Positions 1 through 10,481 of a DNA stretch of 64,000 nucleotides are shown piece by piece. The DNA comes from Symsagittifera roscoffensis (lineage: Eukaryota > Xenacoelomorpha > Acoela > Convolutidae), in assembly GCF_963678635.1 (NCBI RefSeq), contig NW_026970992.1:1-64000 (forward strand), written 5' to 3'. Both the position numbers and the translations under genes were made by a program. Positions within the stretch are counted from its first letter, which is position 1. Each line of letters starts with the position of its first letter. The notes beneath the pieces are model-generated. The model ran no database searches, was not told the origin of the DNA, and worked only from the letters and a program-made list of their open reading frames with translations.

Positions 1-2103
1 CTGTGGACTAGAGGGTCACGTTTGTGGAAGTCTAGACTGTGTGAAAACCCTGGAGAAACAACATAAGCAATTGACAGTATTGTTTGGAAATGTAGTGATG
101 AAAGCAAGAACGGAAACGGAACTGATAGCAGATTGCCATGGAGGAACCGATGTGAATCTAGTGACAGCACTAGGATTCTACAGCATGTTTGGTTCTTTAG
201 AGTCACTATTGAATCTGGAACAGAAACATGAGATGGTCACATCCATCAGCGTAGAAGTATTCCCAGGAGTTCTGCAGACTGAGCAGAAATACATAGGAAA
301 ATGGAGGGAAGCAACCGAAACAGAGATGAACATCAGACACAGCGAAACTTATTGTAGACCATCAGGAGCACGATATTTGGTGGGTTCAACGTTGGCTCCA
401 ATGTGCAAGAGCAGATATCCTGTACATTTCGTAGCTGTGGACGTGAAGAGTACAAGAACGATTGTGGATCAAGCCTTCTCAGTGCCGAAATGTGTGAGAT
501 TGGCGAGAATGTCTGAAAAGTCTTCTTTCTCAGCAGTCCCAGGGAGAACCAAAGAAGAATTGGAGTCAATATTAGGAAAGAAGTTCATGGGATATGTGAG
601 CGGGAACTTCAGCGACTTTCAGAAACAGAAACAGAGAGGATCAACTGTCACAGATTACAATGCAGTAGATGAGAACGATGAAATCCACCGAGTGATGATG
701 GAAGTGGAACCATTGCTGGAAGCTTCGGGAAAACGTAATTGGAGGAGCATCATGTTGACACATGACGAGTTTCCTTGCCACTGCTTGTTGCAGACCTGGT
801 GGTATCCCAAGCGTAGTAATCTGATGTTGATCTGGGACTCTGGAGAGCTGCTCTCCATGGGTTTACCAGATTCATCACAGCCCGTAACAATAGTGATAGT
901 GGGAGTTATGATGGCGATACGATGGCTGGAAGCTCATGTGAGAGAAAATAATAGACCGGAGGCACCAACGAGAGAACAATTGCGGAAATTAGATTGTCTA
1001 AAAGATTTAGATCTTTTTGAGACAATGTGCAAAGTTCTAAACATTCCGATGGAAGTGAAGAAGATATGGGCAAGAAAACGATTGATGCCATGGTTCAGAG
1101 CTAACATGACTGCATGGTTGTACGAGTATGCGAAAAAGCATATGTCGAAACATGGCAGAGTGTACAGTAAATATCAGCTGGACATTGTGGCAGGAGCTTT
1201 CAAGCGAGCTTTCGTGACTCATCGGAATGCAGTGACCACCGCTGTGAAAAGAATTTCCAGGACGAGTGAGCGTAGTGGAAATGAGAAGGCAGAGATGCTG
1301 AAAGAAGATCTGGAGAGAAACGTGACGTTGTGTCTCCACAACAGCTTCTGTAGAAACAGAGAATCCAACGTGGATCCCCTACCTTGCTGTAAACAGAGGG
1401 TAGAAGAGCAGAAGTGTTGGAGGACGGCTTCCAACAGCGTAAGGATAGTCAATGACGTGCTACAAGACACGGAAACCGAAAGTGCGGAGTCAGCATCACA
1501 GGAGGAGGAAATGGAACATTGACGAATGGTCGAGAAAACAAGAGGCAACAAGAAAGAAAATTAGAAGAATTTAGAAGTTTTAGAACTTCTAAACGACACA
1601 AAAAGAAGAGAACAAAGGAATGATGATGAAAAGTTAAAACTCAGAATTGTTTTATGTGTGTGAAAAACTCAATTGAGAAACCAAGCAACCAAGTTGTAAT
1701 TGAAAACTGAAACATTTAGTTGAGTTTTGAAATTGTTGCATTTATAAATTTGCATTTTGATTTTAGCGGAAGTGGCTTTAGAGACACTTTTTATTTATTT
1801 AGAAAGGCTTAAGAGAAGAGTATATTAAAATATTCCAGCCTGCATGATTGTTTTTAATCACTTAGGAAAACTGATCACTTTGTGGTGACATGAAAGACTT
1901 GAGTAACCTCTTGAAGAGGGAGGTTTTTACATTGTTCTTTCTGACCACGAAGTTTCTTAGTTTTAATATTCAGGACAATAAACAAGCAAGATTTCCGAAG
2001 GGAAGGAGCATAGTAGGATGATTTTAGCTTGTTGGTTGGCAGGACTGTCCTGCAAGCCAACACCTTTTAAATCTAGGAGAAAAAGTTTTAATAGGGACAT
2101 TGA
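1..2103 (+). mobile_element. Inverted 3' fragment of an element 1 relative
   Basis: This stretch is the diverged reverse complement of about 3257-5370. It carries the 3' end of the long late ORF, then about 580 bases of non-coding tail. It runs off the left edge of the window. It ends at 2103 with TGA, which matches the first three bases of the family's LTR on that strand (TGACACTGG), and is then interrupted by the outer end of the LTR at 2104. Many scattered substitutions separate the two arms, and each arm has its own indels, so they are two different copies rather than a recent palindrome. The simplest reading, which is inference, is that element 1 inserted three bases inside the LTR of an older copy lying in the opposite orientation. 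Confidence 0.75.
2..1522 (+). CDS. C-terminal part of element 1 long late protein (second copy)
   Basis: The frame is open from the window edge to a TGA at 1520-1522, so this is a partial gene whose true start lies off the left edge. It matches the C-terminal third of the long late ORF encoded on the minus strand at 3840-5370. Compared with that copy it has a short in-frame deletion around base 522 but lacks the single-base deletion that breaks the other copy near 4760. The frame is therefore continuous here from the segment containing CGLEGHVCGSLDC to the acidic C-terminus ending QEEEMEH. No known domain is recognised. The acidic and Glu-rich end and the lack of membrane segments suggest a soluble internal protein. 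Its function is unknown. Confidence 0.6.
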   Translation, partial: CGLEGHVCGSLDCVKTLEKQHKQLTVLFGNVVMKARTETELIADCHGGTDVNLVTALGFYSMFGSLESLLNLEQKHEMVTSISVEVFPGVLQTEQKYIGKWREATETEMNIRHSETYCRPSGARYLVGSTLAPMCKSRYPVHFVAVDVKSTRTIVDQAFSVPKCVRLARMSEKSSFSAVPGRTKEELESILGKKFMGYVSGNFSDFQKQKQRGSTVTDYNAVDENDEIHRVMMEVEPLLEASGKRNWRSIMLTHDEFPCHCLLQTWWYPKRSNLMLIWDSGELLSMGLPDSSQPVTIVIVGVMMAIRWLEAHVRENNRPEAPTREQLRKLDCLKDLDLFETMCKVLNIPMEVKKIWARKRLMPWFRANMTAWLYEYAKKHMSKHGRVYSKYQLDIVAGAFKRAFVTHRNAVTTAVKRISRTSERSGNEKAEMLKEDLERNVTLCLHNSFCRNRESNVDPLPCCKQRVEEQKCWRTASNSVRIVNDVLQDTETESAESASQEEEMEH

Positions 2104-3256
2104 TGTAACATTCGCCCGGAAGATACATATCGACGGATAACAAAACTAAGTCTTAAGACGACTGGCTAGCGTCTAAACAGAGCTTTGCATGTTTTTCACC
2201 GTCTCTACCAAGCCAGTACTTTTCGGTGGTCTTTCTTACATCAGGCTGACAAAAACGTTACTGTTCTCCGGCTTCGACCAGAACGCTCAAATTAACTGAA
2301 TTACATGCAAAATTAGTGAGCTCATGGCTGGGTCTCAGTATCCCCAGACCACGAGGTCACTCCTAAAAACAGGGCTGCTACTTATCATATTACTATTGTT
2401 TTTGTTCAGTAGATAAAAATCATCATCTCCATCGAAGATGGATCAACCCTTTTCCCCAACTCCTAGCACCTCATCCTTGTCAAAACTAATCAAAATATCA
2501 GTTAAATTCAAGTCAGGACATGACGGATGCTAAAATTCAATATAAGTTCATAAAAGTCCACGTCCCGAGACCCTTCCGGATTCTTGAATCCGGTGAATCA
2601 AGCTTCTTAATATCCAGTTCACAATAACTCGGAAGGCTGGTTTTTACCCTTCACCGTTGTTCGCAACGGCCTTGCAACTATTGTAACAGCACAATAGTTG
2701 CAACTCGGAACGTCCTCTGCTGTTCGGTAGTTCGTTGTTGTTTTTTAGTCTCGATTTCGTACTGTTCGTAATCGCAGATAAAGTTGTTCTGTTCCTTTCT
2801 GCTATTTTAGCTAAAATGGCCGTCTCTGACGTTTCTCAGAAATATGACGTCATAATTCGAATTTTTAAAAATTAGAATTCCAGAATCTTCTAGCCTTCAC
2901 CGTTTGGCTAATCGTTCAAATAACGTCCTTATCCGTTCTAAATCGCCAATTCGGAAGGCTTGCTGCTAAAATACCGAATTCTGCAGAGACTGCATTTTGG
3001 CCATTCTGGTCGAATGTCACATACTCCCCGGACAGTCCGGTCAATGTCCTCATTGAATCGCGCAATGTTCTAAATGGTTACAGTGTCATCGAACAGAATT
3101 TACAAAATGCACGAAATTACTTTTACCTACGTCACATCGACTCACTGCAGAATATAAATGGCATCATACTACATCACTATAGCCTTCAAATTCTTTCATT
3201 AATCTGCACATTGAGGATATGACTTAAGATAAAACATTTTCTGACTTCCAGTGTCA
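2104..3256 (-). repeat. 3' LTR of element 1 (1153 bp)
   Basis: On the minus strand it begins TGACACTGG and ends GAATGTTACA, giving the expected TG...CA termini. Its outer (U5) end is repeated at 15510-15646, where the 137 bases appear identical. A purine tract (GGAGAAAAAG, 3272-3281) lies 15 bases upstream of the proposed start on the minus strand, as expected for a polypurine tract, although the spacing is longer than usual. Only one full-length copy is visible, so the U3 boundary is inferred from the TG and from where the inverted copy at 1-2103 stops. Confidence 0.75.
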
Positions 3257-3839
3257 ATATCCCGATTGAAACTTTTTCTCCTAGATTTAAAAGGTCTTGG
3301 CTTGCAGGACAGTCCTGCCAACCAACAAGCTAAAATTATCCTACTATGCTCCTTCCCCTCGGAAATCTTGCTTGTTTATTGTCCTGAATTTTAAAACTAA
3401 GAAACTTTGTGGTTAGAAAGAACAATGCAACAACCTCCCTCCTCAAGAAGTTACTCAAGTTTTTCATGTCACCACAAAGTGATCAGTCTTCCTAAGTGAT
3501 TAAAAACAATCATGCAGGCTGGAATATTTAAATATACTCTTCCCTCAAGCCTTTCTAAATAAATAATAAGTGAGTGTCTCTAAAGCCACTTCAACTAAAA
3601 CCAAAATGCAAATTTATAAATGCAACAATTTCCAAACTCAACTTAAATGTTTCAGTTTTCAATTACAACTTGGTTGCTTGGTTTCTCACTTGAGTTTTTC
3701 ACACACATAAAACAATTTTGAGTTTTAACTTTTCTTCATTATCCTTTTGTTCTCTTCTTTTTTCGTCGTTTAGAAGTTCTAAAACTTCTAAATTCTTCTA
3801 ATTTTCTTTCTTGTTGCCTCTTGTTTTCTCGACCATTCA
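3257..3839 (-). other. 3' non-coding tail of element 1
   Basis: AT-rich segment between the stop of the long late ORF and the 3' LTR. No open frame is seen on the minus strand. It is repeated, inverted and diverged, at about 1523-2103. It contains the candidate polypurine tract at 3272-3281. Confidence 0.6.
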
Positions 3840-6800
3840 TCAATGCTCCATTTCCTCCTCCTGTGACGCTGACTCTGCACTCTCGGTCTCCGTGTCTTGT
3901 AGCACGTCATTGACTATCCTGACGCTGTTGGAAGCCGTCCTCCAACACTTCTGCTCTTCCACCCTCTGTTTACAGCAAGGTAGGGGATCCACGTTTGATT
4001 CTCTGTTTCTACAGAAGCTGTTGTGGAGACACAACGCCACGTTTCTTTCCAAATCTTCTTTCAGCATCTCTGCCCTCTCACTTCCACTACGCTCGCCCGT
4101 CCTGGAAATTCTTTTCACAGCGGTGGTCACTGCATTCCGATGGGTCACGAAAGCTCGCTTGAAAGCTCCTGCCCCAATGTCCAGCTGATATTCACTGTAC
4201 ACTCTGCCATGTTTCGACATATGCTTTTTCGCATACTCGTACAACCATGCAGTCATGTTAGCTCTGAACCATGGCATCAATCGTTTTCTTGCCCATATCT
4301 TCTTCACTTCCATCGGAATGTTTAGAACTTTGCACATTGTCTCAAAAAGATCTAAATCTTTTAGACAATCTAATTTCTGCAATTGTTCTCTCGTCGGTGC
4401 CTCCTGTCTATTATTTTCTCTCACATGAGCTTCCAGCCATCGTATCGCCATCATAACTCCCACTATCACTATTGTTATGGGCTGTGATGAATCTGGTAAA
4501 CCCATGGAGAGCAACTCTCCAGAGTCCCAGATCAACACCAGATTACTACGCTTGGGATACCACCAGGTCTGCAGCAAGCAGTGGCAAGGAAACTCGTCAT
4601 GTGTCAACATGATGCTCCTCCAATTACGTTTTCCCGAAGCTTCCAGCAATGGCTCCACTTCCATCATCACTCGGTGGATCTCATCATTCTCATCTACTGC
4701 ATTGTAATCTGTGACAGTTGATCCTCTCTGTTTCTGTTTTTCAAAGTCACTGAAGTTCCGCTCACATATCCCATGAACTTCTTTCCTAGTATTGACTCCA
4801 ACTCCTCTTTGGTTCTTTCTGGAACTGCTGAGAAAATCTTACACAGTAACTCGTAAGACTTTTCAGACATTCTTGCCAACCTCACGCACTTCGGCACTGA
4901 AAAGGCTTGATCCACAATCGTTCTTGTACTCTTCACATCCACAGCTACGAAATGTACAGGATACTTGCTCTTGCACATTGGAGCCAACATTGAACCCACC
5001 AAATATCGTGCTCCTGATGGTCTACAATAAGTTTCGCTGTGTCTGATGTTCATCTCCGTTTCGATTGCTTCCCTCCATTTTCCTATATACTTCTGCTCAG
5101 TCTGCAGAACTCCTGGGAATACTTCTACGCTGATGGCTGTGACCATCTCATGTTTCTGTTCTAGATTCAATAGTGACTCTAAAGAACCAAACATGCTGTA
5201 GAATCCTAGTGCTGTCACTAGATTCACATCGGTTCCTCCATGGCAATCTGCTATCAGTTCCGTTTCCGTTCTTGCTTTCATCACTACATTTCCAAACAAT
5301 ACCGTCAACTGCTTGTGTTGTTTCTCCAGGGTTTTCACACAGTCTAGACTTCCACAAACGTGACCCTCTAGTCCACAGACTTCCGCCAGACAGCTACCAG
5401 GTTTGACCCAGTCTTCTGGTCCCCAGCCAGGCAACTCCACTCTATCTTCTCCGTTGCTCTTAGAGGCTGTTATCATCACATTATATATGATGTTGAGGTC
5501 ACGCAGGTTACAGTCCACATTCAGTTCCCTCTGTATGTCCTGTGTCGCCCGTAATATTGAGTCAGCGTTGGGACTAGGACACCACGATGGCTTCATCAAT
5601 TCCCACACTGCCATCAAGCTCGTTCTCAGTAATTCATCTGAGAATCCCAACCCAAATTCCACTCTCTTGTCAGATTTTGGTACTGAAGGTGCAGTCACCT
5701 CTTCTTCCAAGACCAATCCCAATTTGGCCTGTGGATTGTTAACGCTCTTAGTCGTCACAATTCTGGACGTCCAGAATCTTAGTAACACCGCCTGCTCATA
5801 ATCAAAGAAGCAATCACGTATGTCTTCACTCAGGAAAGGATTGTATGCTATCCCTATAATCCCGGACACATAGCTATATGACTTCTTCTTGATCGGTCCA
5901 CAGTATTCACTGGATTTTGGCAATGCTCCCATAGACTCTTTAGTGAGCCTCAACTCCTTGTTTGAGAATCTCCTGATCTCGTCTATCTTTTTCATGGGTT
6001 CCAATTCTTCAGGTTCTTTCATGTTCACCCTCATCGGTTTACTTTGCTGCATATCCAGCATTGCTAGTAAGAACATGGCTTTCGTTCGCTCATCGCCTTC
6101 CTTCAACATTCTAACACAAGTGCTTAATGCAGGTACTGAGATCTGCTCTATCAGGAATCGAATGAAACAGAGAGCGTCTCTCCGCTTTGCACACGCTACT
6201 GCTGCTCCCTCCTGGACTATCAGATCCCTCAGATTCGTCATAAGGAAAACCTTTTCCTCTTTTGATCTCTTCCTTTCTTCTGAATCATATTCTTCGCGAG
6301 TCAGTCCCATCATGCACCAGGCGAGCCTGAGTTGTAATTCTGTCCTTACGTAAGGTACTGCCACGAGAGCATGTATTCTTGGCGTAGTCCTCATTTCCTC
6401 TTCGAAATACCTCAATACTACTGCTTTCCATGGAAGGCTCACCAACTGCTCGATCGTCTCCGCCTGTACGTCAGACGACGCCAAAGTTCCGTACGCCTTC
6501 TGCTTGAGGGTGGTGCCTTGCAACATTGTTTCCAGATAACCCTCCATGGCTTTTTCTTCTTCCAGGGCCATTACATGCCCTCTAGCCGAGTTTCGGTGTT
6601 CCAACATCTCCATGTATCCACCGGTGGGTTCATCTATCGACACTGTCTCAGACACTGTCAGTCTGTTGTATTCCACTGGTGTTAGTTGTCCTGCAACACT
6701 TCCCTTTCCATGATTCATGGGAGATGGCTTGAAGTCCCTCATTTTACTCTCTCCACATTGACTGAGTATTTCCATTTCTAAAGTCGCTCCAGTCAGAGTG

Positions 6801-8992
6801 CGGTCACTCCTTTTGGATTTATAACCAGTTGACTTTAACCCCGCCATGAGAATGGGTGGCACCATCGCTATATCAGTTAATATTCTATCTGTGCCAGACA
6901 ATTGGTAATCACCTTGCCCCAAATCCATGACTTCCTCAACTCGTTTTCTTTTCGCTGAGTTACCAGCTTTCATCGATATTTCCGAATCCACTTTCGTCTT
7001 TCCAATCCTCTTCGGCATCACTCTGCTGCCTAACTTCATTTTCATCGCATTGATTTTATCAATCACCATTTTCGATCGCATCGTTCCTCTCCTGGTCCTT
7101 GACAGGTACACCACCTCTCCTTCATTGTTCTGCGGTGTTATCTTGATGGGAGAATTCGCTTCACTCTCATCAGTGGCTGAGTCGATCAATAACTCACTCA
7201 GTCTCCCTTCACACTCATCAAGCTTGTCAAGTACTTCTCTCATCAAGGGTTGATTGAGACCTGTTTTGAGAATGGACTGGGTCCCATAGCTCTGAATCAC
7301 AGTCCAGACTTCTTCCATGAACGCCACTCTGTCCAGCTTACATCCCGTCCTACTCTCGTGGTCTCGGTGATGTACTTCCCATTCTTCTTCGGGTAGCGTT
7401 CCCAAGAAAGGTACTCTGGCTGAGGCCTCTATTCTTCTCCTCCGAGGTGATTCCATGAGGATTCTCTGATCGTTATTTCTTGTATTGCCAGGAGAGCTGC
7501 TCTCCGGCAAATTCCGTTTCATTTCCTCAAAGGCTGACGGAGGTTCCAGTGTCGAGATGCCTTCATCCGCTGGCTCAGTCGTTTCCAACGTGTCTGCATT
7601 ATTCTCAAGATCACTGAAGATATTGAAATCCAGGCTGGATGTTCCTCCTGTCGATGCCCTGTCGTCTTCCCCACCAGCTTGATCTTGTTGCATGGGTTCT
7701 TCCGTCTGACGGTTTCCACCCTGTCCGTCATCTCCTTCTGACTTGTCCCCATTCGAGTTCGATGGTCCTTGTTTGTCATCATCAGCTTCTTCCTGGAATC
7801 TCGGTATGAGCAATGTACCGGCTGATTTATCTTCCTCCTCTCCATGGACCACTTTAGTTTCTTCGCAGCCGAAGGGTGCTAGGAAAATTCTCGTCTGCAA
7901 TATTCCCGCAACTTTCATCTCTTTTCTCACACTAGTCAGGATTACTGAGGCTTCAGGCAATTCAGCCCTGCCTCTCATCCTCATTGGAGCTGAGCCTAGT
8001 CGTCTCCATTCCTCATCAAATCCTTCAGGCTTGGGAGTAGCGGCGTTGCTTATTCGCCTTCTCGTCGCTTGATCCGTGTACGCAAATCGTGTGTACTGTA
8101 ACACGGCGGCATTTCTCCCCACGAAGTATGGATCCATCGTCGCCGAGAAATTCCCTACTCTCCTTTCATTGGTTTCGAATGCTCTCAACCTAGGAGTTTG
8201 CACTACGGAGACTGCTCCGAGCAACCTCCTTCTTATCAGAGGGAATTCAGGGATTGCTTCGGGTAGCTTCTTGTAATCGCCCCAGTCCTTCGTCTCTTCT
8301 CTCACCTTGTGATACGCTGCTGTGAGACGAGGCACTCTGGTCATTTCGCCATTCGTTTTGTCATAGGGCCTCAGATTCCAAAGCTTTGGAAACACCTCGA
8401 TGTGCCCTCTTTCTACTTCTCCCATGCGGTCACAGAAGTGATCGTCAAAATTGATGACTGTCATCTCTGGCTCCGATATTTTCGCAAATAACAGATCTTC
8501 ACTCATGAGCTCTCGCAATGCGTGCTGCTCACACCAGTTCAGTGTACTACCGTCCACTGCCGATATGAGGTTCAGGTGCAACACCGACCTCCTATATGCT
8601 TCCACTTTAACGTCAGGGAACGCAAAGGTGACTGCTGGTCCATAGATCACTGTCACGAACTCCGTGACTCCTCTGATCAGCGCCAAGGGATCGATTCTCA
8701 TAGCTAAGCTCAAATCTGTTAACAGCGGCATGCCTCCAACATGTCGTCTAACATCTTCCTCTCTTTCAATTGTCTCGTCTTCTCCGGTTCCAAAGCGATT
8801 TTGCTGCAAGAGATACTGGATAAGAGTGTGTCTCAGGTCTCTTATTTTGTTCCACGAGTCTGTGGATTTCTTCATATCCAGATTCCTCACTCTCTCTTTC
8901 ATCTGCTCTGGACAACGTGCCAGTTTCATCAGCCCTCCCAAGTTTCCGTGGGTTATTGCGATCAATGTCAGAAGTCCATCTAGTCGCAGGTT
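3840..8992 (-). pseudogene. Element 1 long late protein, frameshifted
   Basis: This very long frame opens directly after an in-frame UAG (8993-8995) that ends the preceding ORF. The first 1432 codons (8992-4694) are open. The reading then shifts near 4757-4762, where this copy has one G fewer than the sister copy at about base 605, and the last 276-plus codons continue in another frame to the TGA at 3840. There is no ATG near the start: the frame runs through AACCTGCGA from the UAG, so expression requires readthrough, or the UAG is a nonsense mutation. About the first 350 codons look globular. An acidic, Ser/Gly/Gln-rich stretch follows at roughly codons 380-500, then a long region with several Cys near the C-terminal third. 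No conserved domain is recognised and no function is assigned. Confidence 0.6.
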
Positions 8993-10477
8993 CTATATTC
9001 CATCCGTAAGCAGTATCACCGGTCCTTTCACGAAATTCTCCGCTCCAAATGTCACGAACAGGGCTATTAATTCCACTATCGATACTTTCACTACCGCTTG
9101 GAGGAATTCCTTTATCAAGTAGTGCGAGACTTTCGGGTAGACTTTTGCCAAGAAGGACGCGGTCCATCCGGCTCCCAACCCTTCTAGCATGCTGTCTGTC
9201 CTTTCAAATCCCTCCTGTCCTTTCACTTCCTGGGTCCAGAAGGTTTCCAGAGTAATCTGACACATTCTGTTCACGAACTCAGCTGTCTTTTCTCCGGCAT
9301 TTTCCGCCAGGTTTACCTCCTTCAACAAGTAGGCGTATATCTTAGTGATCATTACTGGGCCCTGCTGAAAAGCATCTGCACCCAATGCCGCTACTCTCGG
9401 ATTCAGGTGTAGCCACTGGTTTGCTTCCGGCTTGGTTCCAAGCACCATCGCTTCCAGATGAGCTCTCGTCTCCAGTGAATTCTTTCTTCTCGTGTCTTCA
9501 CTCGCCACTTCCATTGCTCGGAACCACAAGTCGTTGGACATCGCCGTGATCACTCGATGATCGTCATCTATTCCTGGTTTCAGTTTGAGTTGCCGACTGA
9601 AGTTGGACAGTTCCAACCCCAGCACTTCGTCCAACACCAACATGTGTAACGCGTGGTCCTTGAACCCTCTCATCGCGTTTGAGATATCTGACCATACTGC
9701 CGGCAGTTCAGCCTTAAGTGGCCTCAGGTTCTCCATTTCTATCATGCGATTCGGGGCTGATATGATCACATCATATTTTCCCTCCGAAAGTAAGGCTACC
9801 ATTGCATACACAAATTTCAGTCCATCCGGGAGATATGCATATCCCGGAGACAACGCAAATACTACTCTCAACGTCACTTTGTTGAATGTTCCCTCCTTTG
9901 TCGCGTCTACCACTTCACCCATTGACTCCAGGATGTCTTTTATCGCGGGCCATACTGCGTTTTCTGCTGTTGCAGGATCTCTGAGCCTGCTCAGAAAACC
10001 TCTACTGTGTAGATGGTCATTGATGCCAGCAAACACAATCGTTATCGGGTTCATTTCTGTCTGCCTTTGTACCCCTATAGCCAATGACACTGATTGCAAT
10101 AGGTCTAGGTCAACTGCGGCCAGCATTATGACGTCCGGCCAAAACAAAGACTTAGAGGTGTACACGAACTCTGAATTCGTTACTACCATGATCTTGGCCT
10201 TTCTCATTTCTGCTTTGTCGTAGGCGGCGAAGATGCTCTCATCTTTCTTTATTGCTGTCAATCCGCCATATCTCTGGGCATCACCATCTTGGTTCACTTG
10301 TTTTGGGTATACTCTCTCCTTCACATGACTAGGTGGTGTCGTCAGTTGCCTGAATATCTTCACGTGTTGTCCAATTGGCGCTCTCGCCGTCAGGAATCTT
10401 CCTGGCCTTTCCTCACGATTCCTCTCCTCATGGTTCAATCCGACATCCTGCAACGGTCTTGCATTCACAGGTCCCAT
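8993..10477 (-). CDS. Element 1 late ORF 3, unknown, SGNH-like motif
   Basis: The ORF has 494 codons if it starts at the ATG at 10477-10475. That ATG lies four bases after the TAA of the upstream ORF, a spacing compatible with termination-reinitiation. The open frame itself begins slightly further upstream, overlapping the previous ORF, so a frameshift route is also possible. Around residue 150 the sequence ITIVFAGINDHLHSRG resembles the GxND block III of SGNH hydrolases, with a preceding VVTNSEF in the place of a GDS block. The serine context is not canonical, so any enzymatic activity is doubtful. The C-terminal half is helical and hydrophobic in places, with a segment KVSIVELIALFVTFG near the end. 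It ends in an amber codon that is in frame with the next ORF. The family is unknown to me. Confidence 0.55.
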   Translation of the reverse strand: MGPVNARPLQDVGLNHEERNREERPGRFLTARAPIGQHVKIFRQLTTPPSHVKERVYPKQVNQDGDAQRYGGLTAIKKDESIFAAYDKAEMRKAKIMVVTNSEFVYTSKSLFWPDVIMLAAVDLDLLQSVSLAIGVQRQTEMNPITIVFAGINDHLHSRGFLSRLRDPATAENAVWPAIKDILESMGEVVDATKEGTFNKVTLRVVFALSPGYAYLPDGLKFVYAMVALLSEGKYDVIISAPNRMIEMENLRPLKAELPAVWSDISNAMRGFKDHALHMLVLDEVLGLELSNFSRQLKLKPGIDDDHRVITAMSNDLWFRAMEVASEDTRRKNSLETRAHLEAMVLGTKPEANQWLHLNPRVAALGADAFQQGPVMITKIYAYLLKEVNLAENAGEKTAEFVNRMCQITLETFWTQEVKGQEGFERTDSMLEGLGAGWTASFLAKVYPKVSHYLIKEFLQAVVKVSIVELIALFVTFGAENFVKGPVILLTDGI

Positions 10478-10481
10478 TGTG

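Noticed and set aside
1..5370. Recent palindromic inversion or pure assembly artefact
   Set aside because: The arms differ by many substitutions and by independent indels, so they are separate copies. A chimeric join cannot be fully excluded.
8766..9167. 133-codon minus-strand ORF between two late ORFs of element 1
   Set aside because: Lies in another frame over continuous open frames on both sides of the UAG. Composition is typical of an out-of-frame reading.
9585..10223. 212-codon plus-strand ORF
   Set aside because: It is the antisense shadow of the element 1 late ORF 3, has no domain, and matches the low stop density of the opposite strand.
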